A DNA stretch of 64,000 bases from Clostridia bacterium UC5.1-1D10 (GTDB lineage Bacteria; Bacillota; Clostridia; Lachnospirales; Anaerotignaceae), in the NCBI GenBank assembly GCA_001304995.1, contig BBZU01000005.1, positions 1-64,000 on the forward strand, in the 5' to 3' direction. The number at the start of each line of letters is the position of its first letter. The first letter of the stretch is position 1. Below are positions 7,761-17,504 of this stretch, piece after piece. The notes beneath the pieces were generated by a model. The model ran no database searches. It saw only the letters and a list, made by a program, of their open reading frames with translations, and was not told the DNA's origin. The position numbers and the translations under genes were made by a program.

Positions 7761-9590
7761 ATGAAACAGAGAATTGAAAACATTAGAAATGTTGCCATTA
7801 TTGCTCACGTAGACCATGGCAAAACCACACTGGTAGACCAGATGCTGCGCCAGAGCGGTATTTTCCGTTCCAATCAGGTGGTACAGGAACGTGTTATGGA
7901 CAGCGGCGATATCGAAAGAGAACGCGGCATTACTATTTTGTCTAAGAATACTGCCGTTCATTACGGCAATACCAAAATCAATATCATTGATACACCGGGA
8001 CACGCGGACTTCGGCGGCGAAGTAGAACGTGTATTGAAAATGGTAGACGGTGTTGTACTGGTGGTAGACGCTTTTGAAGGCCCTATGCCCCAGACAAAAT
8101 TTGTACTGCGCAAAGCACTGGAACTGAACCACCCCGTTGTGGTTTGTGTAAATAAAGTGGACAGACCAGAAGCACGTCCCGCAGATGTGGTGGACGAAGT
8201 TCTGGAACTGTTTATGGAACTGGATGCAAATGATGATCAGCTGGATTCTCCTTTTGTATTCGCGTCTGCAAGAGGCGGCTATGCTTCCGAAGACCCCGAA
8301 GCAAGAGAAGGGGATATGAAACCCCTGTTTGAAGCCATCATCAACCACATTCCCGCTCCCGAAGGTGATGTGGAAGCACCTTTGCAGGCATTGATCTCCA
8401 CCATCGATTACAGCGAATATGTAGGCAGAATCGGTGTTGGTAAAATTGAAAATGGTACCATCCATGTCAATGACGAAGTGGTGGTATTGAATATGCACAA
8501 TACAGAAACACAGAAAAAGGTTCGTATCACAAAGCTGTATGAATTTGATGGCTTGCAGCGTGTAGAAGTGAAAGAAGCAAGTGTGGGCAGCATTGTTGCA
8601 CTCAGCGGTATTGAAGATATCATGATCGGCGACACCATCTGCTCTCCTCTGAAACCGGAAGCACTGCCTTTCGTAAAAATTTCCGAACCTACAATTTCCA
8701 TGACATTCTCCGTAAATGACAGTCCTTTTGCGGGAACAGAAGGAAAATTCGTAACATCCCGTCACCTGCGTGACAGACTGTACAAGGAACTGAACACAGA
8801 CGTCAGCCTGCGTGTAGAAGATACAGATTCCATGGATGCGCTGAAAGTGTCCGGTCGTGGGGAACTGCATCTATCTATCCTTATTGAAACACTGCGCAGA
8901 GAAGGCTATGAATTCCAGGTTTCCAAACCTGAAGTTCTGTTCCATGAAATCGACGGCAAAAAATGTGAACCTATGGAAGCGGTTACCATTGATGTACCCG
9001 AAGAATTTGTGGGCAGTGTCATTGAAAAACTGGGCGGCAGAAAAGGTGAAATGACAAACATGTATCCCGCGAAAGGCGGATACACTCGTCTGGAATTCTC
9101 CATTCCTGCTCGTGGTCTGATTGGTTACCGCAGCGAATTTATGACAGATACAAAAGGTAATGGTATCCTGAACTCTGTATTTGATGGATATGAAGCATAT
9201 AAAGGAGAAATCCCTACACGTTCTCAGGGCTCTCTGGTTGCTTTTGAAAGCGGCGAAGCCATCACTTATGGTCTGTATAACGCCCAGGAAAGAGGGGATC
9301 TGTTCATCGGTGCCGGTGTAAAAGTTTATGAAGGTATGATCGTCGGCAGAAACGCGAGAGCAGATGATATGGATATCAACGTATGTAAGAAAAAACAGCT
9401 GACCAATACACGTTCCTCTGGTTCTGACGAGGCGCTGCGTCTGACACCGCCCATCCAGATGTCTTTGGAACAGTGCATGGAATTCATCAGTGATGATGAA
9501 CTGCTGGAAGTAACACCTGTGAGCCTGCGTATGCGGAAAAGAATTTTGGACTGCAACCAGCGCAGAAAATTCAGAATTCACGGGAAATAA
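7761..9590 (+). CDS. typA: Ribosome-associated GTPase TypA/BipA
   Basis: TypA is a translational GTPase of the EF-G family that binds ribosomes and supports growth under stress and 50S assembly. The 609-residue product is of standard length and has G1 AHVDHGKTT (about 15-23), the switch region RERGITIL, G3 [14 protein letters not shown] and G4 [10 protein letters not shown]. The carboxyl half holds the BipA-specific region ([18 protein letters not shown] and [13 protein letters not shown]). The gene has its own promoter; the flippase gene follows after 30 bases with no terminator between them. Confidence 0.97.
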   Translation: MKQRIENIRNVAIIAHVDHGKTTLVDQMLRQSGIFRSNQVVQERVMDSGDIERERGITILSKNTAVHYGNTKINIIDTPGHADFGGEVERVLKMVDGVVLVVDAFEGPMPQTKFVLRKALELNHPVVVCVNKVDRPEARPADVVDEVLELFMELDANDDQLDSPFVFASARGGYASEDPEAREGDMKPLFEAIINHIPAPEGDVEAPLQALISTIDYSEYVGRIGVGKIENGTIHVNDEVVVLNMHNTETQKKVRITKLYEFDGLQRVEVKEASVGSIVALSGIEDIMIGDTICSPLKPEALPFVKISEPTISMTFSVNDSPFAGTEGKFVTSRHLRDRLYKELNTDVSLRVEDTDSMDALKVSGRGELHLSILIETLRREGYEFQVSKPEVLFHEIDGKKCEPMEAVTIDVPEEFVGSVIEKLGGRKGEMTNMYPAKGGYTRLEFSIPARGLIGYRSEFMTDTKGNGILNSVFDGYEAYKGEIPTRSQGSLVAFESGEAITYGLYNAQERGDLFIGAGVKVYEGMIVGRNARADDMDINVCKKKQLTNTRSSGSDEALRLTPPIQMSLEQCMEFISDDELLEVTPVSLRMRKRILDCNQRRKFRIHGK

Positions 9591-9620
9591 ACATGTTGTG
9601 ACAATAATAAGAGGTGCGAT

Positions 9621-11253
9621 ATGGCGGCAAGAACGAAAGGAAAAAGTTCATTTGTAAAACAGGCAGCGATTCTGGCATCGGCAGGGATGCTGGTGCGTTT
9701 TCTGGGCTTTGTCTATCGTCTGCCCCTGACCAATATGCTGGGGGACGAAGGAAACGGCATCTATGGCATGGGGTATTATATCTATACCTTTTTGCTGATT
9801 CTGTCTTCCGCAGGTTTGCCTGCTGCCATTTCCAAACTGGTTTCCGAACGTTTGGCACTGCGGCAGTACCGTAACGCCCATAGAGTATTCCAAACCTCTT
9901 TGATTGTTTCGGCATCACTTGGCACGATTTTTGCCATTTTGATGGCTTTGACAGCCAGACAGACAGCGGCACTGGTGAAAACACCGGACAGCTATTATTG
10001 TATTTTGTCCCTCTGTCCGACACTGATCATCGTTGCCATCATGTCCGTGTACCGCGGATACTTCCAAGGTATGAATACCATGGTGCCCACAGCCATTTCT
10101 CAAATTGTGGAACAGATTTTTAACGCCTTTTTCAGCGTATATCTGGCATATATCTTCCTGGGAATGTTTATTCCCGAAGGAGAAACGAAAAATATCGCTT
10201 TGGGTGCAGCCGGCGGTACCATGGGTACCGGTATTGGCGCATTGGCAGGTCTGGTTATTGTATTCATCAGTTATATGATGATTCGTCCTTATCTGCTGCG
10301 TCGGGCGAAAATCTGTCGTCAGCCTTATGAAGAAACCAGAACAGAACTGGTGAAACGGCTCATGGGTACAGCTTGGCCCATCATTGTCGGTACAGCTGTA
10401 TTCAGTATGACCAACCTTATCGATATTGGTATGGTTATGCGGATTTTGACAGCTTCCGGCTATTCTGAAACCGATGCTACTGTTTTATATGGTCAGCTTT
10501 CCGGGAAATATGTAACACTGACAACACTGCCCGTTGCCATTTCCTCATCCATTGCCACAGCAGTGCTGCCCAGCATTGCGGCATCCAACCGTTTGGGTGA
10601 GCGAAAACAGGTGAATCGGAAAATGAATCTGACTATGCGTATTTCCATGATTATTTCCGTTCCTGCGGCAGTAGGTATCGGTGTGCTTGGCCCTCAGATC
10701 ATTGCTATGTTGTTCCCGAAGGCTTCCGATGGCGGCGTTTTGCTGACAGTTGGTGCCATCTCTATTATATTCCTGGCTTTGTGCCAGACAGCAACGGGGG
10801 ATTTTGCAGGGCATTGGACACATCCGGGTGCCTGTTGTAGGTGCGCTGTTGGGTGCGGTGATGAAAGTGATCCTCAACGCAATTTTGATCCCCATTCCTG
10901 CGTTGAATATCATCGGCGCCGTATTGTCCACCACCGGCTGTTATGTGGTTGCGTCTATCTTTGATGTTTTTATGCTGTCACGGATTACGAAAGTGCGTTT
11001 TGACTTTAAACGTATTTTGGTGAAACCTATCCTTGGCTCCATCGTCATGGGCATCGCGGCATTGGGCGTGTATTATGGTCTGTACCATTTTGTACCCAGC
11101 AATACCCTTTGTACATTGGTTGCTATTGTATTGGCAATGGTGGTTTATGGCGTGATTATGCTGATTATCGGCGGTATTCAGGAAGAAGATTTGCAGTCTA
11201 TTCCTATGGGCGGCAGACTGATCCGTCTGAGCAAAAAAATGCATTTGATGTAA
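9621..11253 (+). CDS. MurJ/SpoVB-type polysaccharide flippase, frameshifted
   Basis: This is a multi-spanning membrane protein of the MOP superfamily (MVF branch), about 543 residues with some fourteen hydrophobic segments. Members such as MurJ and SpoVB move lipid-linked cell wall or spore cortex precursors across the membrane. The start AARTKGKSSFVKQAAILASA and the block GDEGNGIYGMGYYIY are typical of the SpoVB/polysaccharide biosynthesis group in Clostridia. The frame breaks in the G5 run at 10796-10800; with four G the product reads ...CQTATGILQGIGHIRVPVVGALLG without interruption. Which lipid-linked sugar it moves cannot be read from sequence. The ATG at 9621 follows GAGGTG. Confidence 0.85.
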
Positions 11254-11259
11254 ACAATG

Positions 11260-11292
11260 GCTCTTTTGCCGTAAGGCAAAAGGGCTTTTTTG
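11260..11292 (+). terminator. Intrinsic terminator
   Basis: GCTCTTTTGCC pairs with GGCAAAAGGGC around GTAA, then six T. It ends the typA-flippase unit. Confidence 0.9.
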
Positions 11293-11392
11293 TATATGGT
11301 TTTTATGCTATAATAAAAGTAATTGTTTTTGTCAGAAAAAACGAAAGACAGAAGAATATCAAGAAAAAATTTACGAAAAAAGAGGTGAGAAT

Positions 11393-13279
11393 ATGTTCGA
11401 TATTGCGGAAGAATTGAAGAAACTCCCACAGAAACCCGGTGTATATCTGATGAAAAATGAAGCCGGAGAAATTATCTATGTGGGAAAAGCCATTAACCTG
11501 CGGAATCGGGTACGCCAGTATTTCCAAAGCAGTCGGAACCATACGGCAAAGACACGTACCATGGTGCCTCATATCAAAGAATTCGAATATATTGTCACTG
11601 ATTCAGAAATGGAGGCTTTGATTCTGGAGTGTACCCTCATCAAAAAGCATAGCCCCCATTATAATATCATGCTGAAGGATGATAAGACTTATCCTTATAT
11701 CAAAGTGACGGTGCAGGAGGACTTTCCCAGGATTTTTGCCACACGCAGACGGGAAAAGGATAAAGCCAAGTATTATGGCCCCTTTACGGATGTGCTGGCA
11801 ATGAAGGAAACGGTGGAAACCCTCCACAAACTGTTTCCTATTCGAAAATGCAAAAAGGTCTTTCCCAGAGATATCGGAAAAGAGCGTCCTTGTCTAAATT
11901 ACCATATTGGTCAATGCTTAGCGCCATGCAGCGGCAATGTGACAAAAGAGGAATACGGTGCTTATGTGAAAGATGCCATGGATTTTCTGGAAGGCAGACA
12001 TGATGATATTCGTAAGCGCATGGAAGCGGAAATGATGGAAGCGGCGGAAAAAATGGAGTTTGAAAAAGCTGCTGCACTCCGGGATAAGATTATGGCTATC
12101 CAAAGTGTGGCGCAGAAACAGAAAATGGCGAACATGTCCTTGCAGGAAGCAGATGTTATTGCCTTTGTACGGGCATTTTCTCAGTGTCTGGTACAGGTGT
12201 TCTTCATTCGGGATGGCCAAATGACTGGCAGAGAAAATTTCAATTTGTCCGCACCGGAAGAACAGAGCCGCAGTGAGGTTATGACTGCTTTTGTGGAGCA
12301 GTTTTACAGCGGTACTGCACATATTCCCAAAGAAATCATCTTGCAGGAGCCGCTGACACCGGAAGAAGCACCCCTTTTGGAAGCATATCTGGCAGAACGC
12401 AGAGGCAGTAAAGTCACCATTACCGTGCCCATCAAAGGGGAAAAACAGAAGCTGGTGGAACTGGCTTACAAAAACGCCAATATCGTCTTTGAGCAGTTTG
12501 GTGAGAAAATGAAACGGGAAGAACAGCGTACCAAAGGCGCCATGGAAGAAATCCGTCTAGCCCTTGGACTGCCACAGATGCTCCATCGTGTGGAAGCATA
12601 CGATATTTCCAATACACAGGGTTTTGCTTCTGTTGGTTCTATGGTGGTTTTTGAGGATGGCAAGGCAAAATACAGCGATTACCGCAAGTTTAAGATTAAA
12701 ACAGTAGTAGGTCCCAATGACTTTGCTTCCATGCAGGAAGTGATTACCCGTCGTCTGAATCATGCCATCAGAGAAAAATCAGAAGGGAAAAGCAGCAGCT
12801 TTACCCGATTGCCGGATTTGATTCTCATGGACGGTGGCAGAACCCAGGTGCATGCAGCTGAGGAAATTTTAGCAGAATTTGGTATGGAAATCCCCGTTTG
12901 TGGTATGGTAAAAGATGATAAACATCGTACCAGAGGGCTGTTTTTCCAGGAAAAAGAAATTTCCATGCCTCTCACATCAGAAGGATTTCGTTTGGTGACA
13001 AGAATTCAGGATGAAGTCCATCGCTTCGCCATTACCTATCATCGCAAACTGCACCAGCAGCAGTCTTTGCATTCTGCATTAGATGAAATCAAAGGCATTG
13101 GCCAAGTAAGGCGAAAAGCATTGATGCGTCATTTCGGTTCTGTGGAAAAAATCGCAGAGGCGGAAGTGGCGGATTTGCTGGAAGTGGAAGAAATGAATAT
13201 CCCCGCGGCGGAAGCAGTTTACGCTTTCTTCCGTGGAATCGACATAGAGAAAGAAAAATCGGCAGCTCAGTCAGAGTGA
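11393..13279 (+). CDS. uvrC: UvrABC excinuclease subunit C
   Basis: UvrC makes both incisions in nucleotide excision repair. The 628-residue protein has an amino-terminal GIY-YIG nuclease (PGVYLMKNEAGEIIYVGKA, residues 15-33), a UvrB-binding UVR segment (EKMEFEKAAALRDKIM near 222-237), a central RNase H-like nuclease (VEAYDISNTQGF and LILMDGGRTQV) and helix-hairpin-helix DNA-binding motifs at the end (IKGIGQVRRKALMRHFGS). Length is normal. The ATG at 11393 follows AGAGGTGAG. It opens a compact run uvrC-hprK-murB-rapZ-whiA with gaps of 3 to 30 bases, suggesting one operon. Confidence 0.97.
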   Translation: MFDIAEELKKLPQKPGVYLMKNEAGEIIYVGKAINLRNRVRQYFQSSRNHTAKTRTMVPHIKEFEYIVTDSEMEALILECTLIKKHSPHYNIMLKDDKTYPYIKVTVQEDFPRIFATRRREKDKAKYYGPFTDVLAMKETVETLHKLFPIRKCKKVFPRDIGKERPCLNYHIGQCLAPCSGNVTKEEYGAYVKDAMDFLEGRHDDIRKRMEAEMMEAAEKMEFEKAAALRDKIMAIQSVAQKQKMANMSLQEADVIAFVRAFSQCLVQVFFIRDGQMTGRENFNLSAPEEQSRSEVMTAFVEQFYSGTAHIPKEIILQEPLTPEEAPLLEAYLAERRGSKVTITVPIKGEKQKLVELAYKNANIVFEQFGEKMKREEQRTKGAMEEIRLALGLPQMLHRVEAYDISNTQGFASVGSMVVFEDGKAKYSDYRKFKIKTVVGPNDFASMQEVITRRLNHAIREKSEGKSSSFTRLPDLILMDGGRTQVHAAEEILAEFGMEIPVCGMVKDDKHRTRGLFFQEKEISMPLTSEGFRLVTRIQDEVHRFAITYHRKLHQQQSLHSALDEIKGIGQVRRKALMRHFGSVEKIAEAEVADLLEVEEMNIPAAEAVYAFFRGIDIEKEKSAAQSE

Positions 13280-13292
13280 AAGGAGTGCGGAT

Positions 13293-14225
13293 ATGTATTC
13301 GGCATCAATCAAGAAATTTTTGGAACATTTTAATTTGGAAAATATTCTGCCGGAAATCAATTTGGACGGCAGAGTTATCAATCGAAAAGAAGTCAATCGT
13401 CCTGCTCTGCAGCTGACAGGATTTTATGAACGTTTTGATAATGACCGGGTGCAGATCATCGGTCGGGTAGAACACAGTTATCTGCTGACCCTTGACCCGG
13501 AACAGCGCAGACAGGCCATTTGCCATCTGTTTGAATTTCATATTCCCTGCCTGATCATCTGCAAGAATCTGGAAGTTTTCCCGGAAATGCTGTACTATGG
13601 CAGAAAATATGGAATTCCCATTTTCCGCAGCAAAGACACTACCACCAATTTTGTGGCAGAACTGATTGCGTGGCTCCATAATGAATTGGCAGAACGGGAA
13701 ACCATCCATGGCGTTCTGCTGGATATTTACGGGGAAGGCGTTCTGATTACTGGTGACAGTGGTATTGGCAAAAGTGAAACAGCCCTGGAGCTTATCAAAC
13801 GTGGCCATCGTCTCATTGCCGATGACGCGGTGGAAATCAAAAAGATTGCTGACCGGACACTGGTAGGTACCTGTCCGGAACTGATTCGTTATCTCATTGA
13901 ACTGAGAGGTATCGGCATCATCAACGTAAAAGAACTGTTTGGTGTCGGTGCGGTAAAACTGAAAAAGACCATTGACCTTGTGATCCGTTTGGAAATGTGG
14001 GATGGTACACCGGGGACTTATGACCGCATTGGTCTGGATGAGGAATACATTGATATTTTGGGGAATAAAGTGCTTTGTAACACCATTCCCATTCGTCCTG
14101 GCAGAAATGTTGCTGTCATTTGTGAATCGGCAGCCATCACTAACCGTCAGAAGAAAATGGGAACCAACACTGCCAAGGAACTGGAACAGCGGATTTTGGC
14201 AAGTATGCAAAAATCGGAGGAATAA
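13293..14225 (+). CDS. hprK: HPr kinase/phosphorylase
   Basis: HprK phosphorylates HPr on Ser46 in response to glycolytic intermediates and reverses it when phosphate is high, controlling carbon catabolite repression in Firmicutes. The 310-residue protein carries Walker A GDSGIGKSE at about 153-161 and the HprK signature region LIELRGIGIINVKELFG with the catalytic segment just before it. The amino-terminal domain starts YSASIKKFLEHFNLENI. Its likely substrate, a Crh-like HPr, is encoded five genes on at 17037. The start follows AAAGGAGTG. Confidence 0.96.
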   Translation: MYSASIKKFLEHFNLENILPEINLDGRVINRKEVNRPALQLTGFYERFDNDRVQIIGRVEHSYLLTLDPEQRRQAICHLFEFHIPCLIICKNLEVFPEMLYYGRKYGIPIFRSKDTTTNFVAELIAWLHNELAERETIHGVLLDIYGEGVLITGDSGIGKSETALELIKRGHRLIADDAVEIKKIADRTLVGTCPELIRYLIELRGIGIINVKELFGVGAVKLKKTIDLVIRLEMWDGTPGTYDRIGLDEEYIDILGNKVLCNTIPIRPGRNVAVICESAAITNRQKKMGTNTAKELEQRILASMQKSEE

Positions 14226-14228
14226 ACC

Positions 14229-15140
14229 ATGATGGAAGAATTGAAGAAAAGGCTGTTGGATTTGTTGGGAGAAGAAGGATTTCGCACAGAGGAAAGCATG
14301 GCGAAGCACACCACCTTTAGAACCGGCGGCCCGGCAGATTTGTTTTTGATGCCCCAGAATCGGACAGAACTGAAAGAAAGTATTGCCCTTTTAAGAGAAT
14401 ATAACGTGCCTTATCTGGTAATTGGTAATGGCAGCAACCTATTGGTGGGTGATGGTGGTATTCGTGGTGCAGTAATCCAGCTTTATCAGCGCATGCAGAA
14501 TATCTCCGTAGAAGGTACAGAAATGACACTGGATTGCGGCGCACTGCTGTCTGCGGCAGCAGCACAGGCGGCAGATGCTTCTCTGGAAGGACTGGCCTTT
14601 GCATCCGGCATTCCCGGTACTTTCGGCGGTGCTGTTGTTATGAATGCAGGCGCTTATGGCGGAGAAATGAAGGATGTGCTTCTTTCCGCAGATGTGCTGA
14701 CAGCGGATTTGGAAGTAAAAACAATCCCTGTGGAAGAACTGGATTTGTCCTACCGTCACAGTATTGTACCTGAAAAAGGATACATTGTGTTGGGTGGCAA
14801 ATTGCAGCTGAAAAAAGGAAATGAACAGGAAATTCGGGAACGAATGGCAGAACTGGCACAGCAGCGTCGGGAAAAGCAGCCTTTGCAGTATCCCAGCGCA
14901 GGAAGTACCTTTAAGCGTCCTGAAGGATATTTTGCAGGAAAACTTATCAGCGATGCAGGACTGAAGGGCAAGACCATCGGCGGCGCTCAGGTTTCTGAAA
15001 AACATGCCGGCTTTATCGTGAATATCGGCGGTGCCACCACAAAAGATATTCTGGATTTGATTGCTTTCTGCCAGAAAACAGTGCAGGAACAGTTTGGCGT
15101 AACATTGGAAACAGAAGTGAAGATTGTTGGGGAACGGTAA
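14229..15140 (+). CDS. murB: UDP-N-acetylenolpyruvoylglucosamine reductase
   Basis: MurB reduces the enolpyruvyl group on UDP-GlcNAc with NADPH and FAD to form UDP-MurNAc, an early step in peptidoglycan synthesis. The 303-residue protein has the FAD-binding blocks TTFRTGGPADL, VIGNGSNLLVGDGG and GIPGTFGGAVVMNAGAYGGE, the YRHS motif with its Tyr-Arg pair, the catalytic Ser in PSAGSTFKRP and the closing Glu region SEKHAGFIVN. It is a type II-like MurB by its length. It begins three bases after the hprK stop. Two ATG codons in tandem (14229 and 14232) are both possible starts. Confidence 0.96.
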   Translation: MMEELKKRLLDLLGEEGFRTEESMAKHTTFRTGGPADLFLMPQNRTELKESIALLREYNVPYLVIGNGSNLLVGDGGIRGAVIQLYQRMQNISVEGTEMTLDCGALLSAAAAQAADASLEGLAFASGIPGTFGGAVVMNAGAYGGEMKDVLLSADVLTADLEVKTIPVEELDLSYRHSIVPEKGYIVLGGKLQLKKGNEQEIRERMAELAQQRREKQPLQYPSAGSTFKRPEGYFAGKLISDAGLKGKTIGGAQVSEKHAGFIVNIGGATTKDILDLIAFCQKTVQEQFGVTLETEVKIVGER

Positions 15141-15167
15141 GAGATACGAAAGAGAGGTGTATCTTGT

Positions 15168-16039
15168 ATGCGGTTTGTAATTGTAACAGGTATGTCGGGG
15201 GCAGGGAAAACCTCCGCACTGAAATTTTTGGAAGACATCAACTATTTTTGTGTAGATAATATGCCGCCCGCACTTTTGCCGAAGTTTGCGGAACTTTGTT
15301 ATGAACAGGACGGCGGTTTTGAGCGGGTTGCCATCGGGATAGATATTCGCGGCGGCAAGCTGTTTTACGACCTGTTTTCTGTGCTGTTTGAGATGCAGGA
15401 AAATGGTTATGATTATGAAATCCTGTTCCTTGATGCGTCTGATAGCGTACTCATCAAACGGTATAAGGAAACCAGAAGAAGTCATCCTCTCTCCAGACGG
15501 GGTTCTATCGAAGAAGGCATTTCCAAAGAACGGGAAATGCTGCGGGAAGTGAAGGCAAAGGCAACTTATATCATCGATACCAGCAAGGTTTGACAAGAGA
15601 ACTGAAAGAACAGATCAATCGTATTTTCCGGGATGATGAGAAATTTGAAAGCCTTGTGATTACTGTTTGTTCCTTTGGCTTCAAATATGGCATCCCTGCG
15701 GACAGTGATTTGGTATTTGACGTACGTTTCCTGCCGAATCCGTACTATATCCCGGAACTGAAAGAATTGTCTGGTAATGACAGCCCTGTCAGTGATTATG
15801 TCATGAGCTTTGCCGAAAGCCGCGAATTTCTGGACAAGCTGGTGGATATGCTGGAATTTTTGATTCCGCACTATATCAAAGAAGGTAAGAACAGTCTGGT
15901 CATCAGCATTGGCTGTACCGGCGGCAAACATCGTTCCGTAACGCTGGCAAATGCCCTTTTCACAGAGCTGTGCCAGAAGGAACATACGGTGCTGCTCAAG
16001 CATAATGATGTGGAAAAAGACGCAAAGAGAAAAGGTTGA
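15168..16039 (+). CDS. rapZ: RapZ/YvcJ-type nucleotide-binding protein, frameshifted
   Basis: RapZ-family proteins (YvcJ in B. subtilis) bind and hydrolyse nucleotides. In E. coli RapZ adapts small RNA decay to glucosamine-6-phosphate levels; in Firmicutes the role is less clear. The 290-residue product starts [20 protein letters not shown] with Walker A at residues 8-15. Its carboxyl domain includes the conserved SFGFKYG and [11 protein letters not shown]. The frame breaks at 15589-15591: one extra T turns SKV-stop into [12 protein letters not shown] and restores one frame to 16039. In most Firmicutes yvcK lies between rapZ and whiA, and it is missing here. Confidence 0.9.
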
Positions 16040-16068
16040 TGGAAAAAGAGTGAGACGGAGAGAAAACT

Positions 16069-17040
16069 ATGACAGAAACAGCAAATTTGTCATTTTCCTA
16101 TAAGGTAAAAGAGGAGTTGTCCGAACATTTTGGGAATGCCCGCCATTGTCAAATTGCAGAATTGTCTGCCATTGTAAATATATGTGGAGGGATTGCCTGT
16201 TTTGGCAAAAGTTTTTGTTTAAAAATACAAACAGAGAATTTTTTCGTTGCGAAAAAGTGCTTTACATTATTACAAAATACTTTTAATATTAGAGTTGATA
16301 TATCTGTACGTTCGGGCGGTAAAAGACGACGGATTTATCTGCTCCTGATTCGCAATGCTGACGATGCAGCACGTGTGCTTATGGCAACGGGCATTTTACA
16401 TAAGGACAGAGAACAGACAGTGACTTTTGATCGGATTTATCCGCCTGTGACAGCAGCAGTCTGTTGCCGACGGGCATACCTGCGCGGTGCGTTTCTTGCA
16501 TCAGGTTCCGTGAATAATCCTGAAAAGAATTATCATTTGGAATTTGTTGTAAACAGTCCGCTTCTTGCGGCTGATCTGCAAGAGATGGTCAATTCCTTCG
16601 ATTTGGAAGCAAAGACCGTTACGCGTAAGGATCATGAAGTGATATATCTGAAAGAAGGAGAACAGATTGTTGACCTTTTGAATGTGATGGAAGCGCATCT
16701 GGCATTGATGGAACTGGAAAATGTTCGGATCGTGAAGGAAATGCGCAACGATATCAATCGTAAAGTAAACTGCGAAACAGCGAACTTGAATAAAGTTGTA
16801 GGAGCCGCAGTAAAGCAGCTGGAGGACATTATGTTCATTCAGAGTACCATGGGGCTGCAAAAATTGCCGCCGCAGCTGGCAGAGCTGGCAGAGGCGCGTT
16901 TGCAATATCCGGAGAAAAGTCTGAAAGAACTGGGAAGTTGTTTGTCGGAGCCCTTAGGGAAATCCGGCGTGAATCACCGGCTGCGTAAGATCAGTGCCAT
17001 CGCAGAAACTTTGAGAGAGGGTAAAGGTGAAGGAAAATGA
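16069..17040 (+). CDS. whiA: WhiA family DNA-binding protein
   Basis: WhiA has an amino-terminal fold related to LAGLIDADG homing endonucleases and a carboxyl-terminal helix-turn-helix. In Firmicutes it affects cell division and chromosome segregation without a simple regulon. The 323-residue protein contains the family blocks RRAYLRGAFLASGSVNNPEK and YHLEFVV at the middle of the LAGLIDADG region and the closing SLKELGSCL-to-GVNHRLRKI helix-turn-helix. The start ATG at 16069 follows GACGGAGAG. It overlaps the next gene by four bases (ATGA), so the two are translationally coupled. Confidence 0.96.
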   Translation: MTETANLSFSYKVKEELSEHFGNARHCQIAELSAIVNICGGIACFGKSFCLKIQTENFFVAKKCFTLLQNTFNIRVDISVRSGGKRRRIYLLLIRNADDAARVLMATGILHKDREQTVTFDRIYPPVTAAVCCRRAYLRGAFLASGSVNNPEKNYHLEFVVNSPLLAADLQEMVNSFDLEAKTVTRKDHEVIYLKEGEQIVDLLNVMEAHLALMELENVRIVKEMRNDINRKVNCETANLNKVVGAAVKQLEDIMFIQSTMGLQKLPPQLAELAEARLQYPEKSLKELGSCLSEPLGKSGVNHRLRKISAIAETLREGKGEGK

Positions 17041-17279
17041 CAGAAAAGACAGTTATCATCAAATCAGCACTGGATGCAAGACAAGTAGCTTTCTTCGTAC
17101 AGACAGCCGGCAAATTTCAGAGCGATATCAAGATTGCCATTGAAAACAAAAAAGTAAGTGCAAAAAGCATCATGGGCATCATTGCTTTGGAAATGGCAGA
17201 AGGTCAGCGCGCAAATATCCTGGCAGAAGGCAGCGACGAAGAAGCAGCTGTAAACGAATTGGCAGCAGCATTATCTTAA
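17037..17279 (+). CDS. Crh-like HPr paralogue lacking the catalytic histidine
   Basis: The 80-residue protein has the HPr fold by sequence. In true HPr the segment GLHARPA carries His15, which receives phosphate from PTS Enzyme I. Here it reads ALDARQVA, with Asp13 at that place, so PTS phosphotransfer is not expected. The regulatory serine segment is kept: AKSIMGI places Ser44 where HPr has Ser46. This is the pattern of Crh, the HprK-regulated corepressor of CcpA in Bacillus, whose gene also follows whiA (yvcL). It shares an operon with hprK, its likely kinase. A function through HprK and CcpA-like control is inference from these facts. Confidence 0.88.
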   Translation: MTEKTVIIKSALDARQVAFFVQTAGKFQSDIKIAIENKKVSAKSIMGIIALEMAEGQRANILAEGSDEEAAVNELAAALS

Positions 17280-17337
17280 ACCGGAATTATTTCATTTATT
17301 ATTTATTCTACAAAAGAGCATTTGAGATCTTATAGAA

Positions 17338-17374
17338 AGCAGCACTTGTGGAATACACAGGTGCTGCGTTTTTA
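17338..17374 (+). terminator. Intrinsic terminator of the uvrC-whiA-crh run
   Basis: GCAGCACTTGTG pairs with CACAGGTGCTGC around five bases, followed by GTTTTTATT. Confidence 0.9.
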
Positions 17375-17403
17375 TTGCAATTTTGCGGGATTTCATGTAT
17401 AAT
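17375..17403 (+). promoter_or_regulatory. Sigma-A promoter of the queT leader
   Basis: TTGCAA at 17375-17380 and TATAAT at 17398-17403 are separated by 17 bases. A small palindrome, GCTGTTTTAACAGC at 17410-17423, sits at the expected transcription start. Confidence 0.7.
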
Positions 17404-17439
17404 ATATTAGCTGTTTTAACAGCACAAAAACATAATGTG

Positions 17440-17498
17440 ATGAGATGTTCCTTGCGAAGGACGAAAGTCCCACCATCTCAAAAATAAAAAACAGGGGT
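17440..17498 (+). promoter_or_regulatory. Candidate preQ1-I-like riboswitch with an enlarged loop
   Basis: GAGATG (17442-17447) pairs with CATCTC (17474-17479), giving a P1 stem. The loop starts TTCCTTGC, similar to the TTCTAGC of known preQ1-I RNAs, and ends CACC before the closing strand. An A-rich linker (AAAAATAAAAAAC) follows, then AGGGG (17493-17497), which can pair with loop cytosines as the P2 pseudoknot and is also the ribosome site of queT. An extra hairpin GGAC-GAAA-GTCC is inserted in the loop, which the short canonical form lacks. The downstream queT gene supports a queuosine-precursor ligand. If correct, control is at translation start. Confidence 0.6.
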
Positions 17499-17504
17499 TT
17501 TTTT

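Noticed and set aside
17410-17423. Palindrome GCTGTTTTAACAGC as a separate operator
   Set aside because: It sits at the likely transcription start and may simply be a 5' RNA hairpin. There is no second copy to support a protein-binding site.
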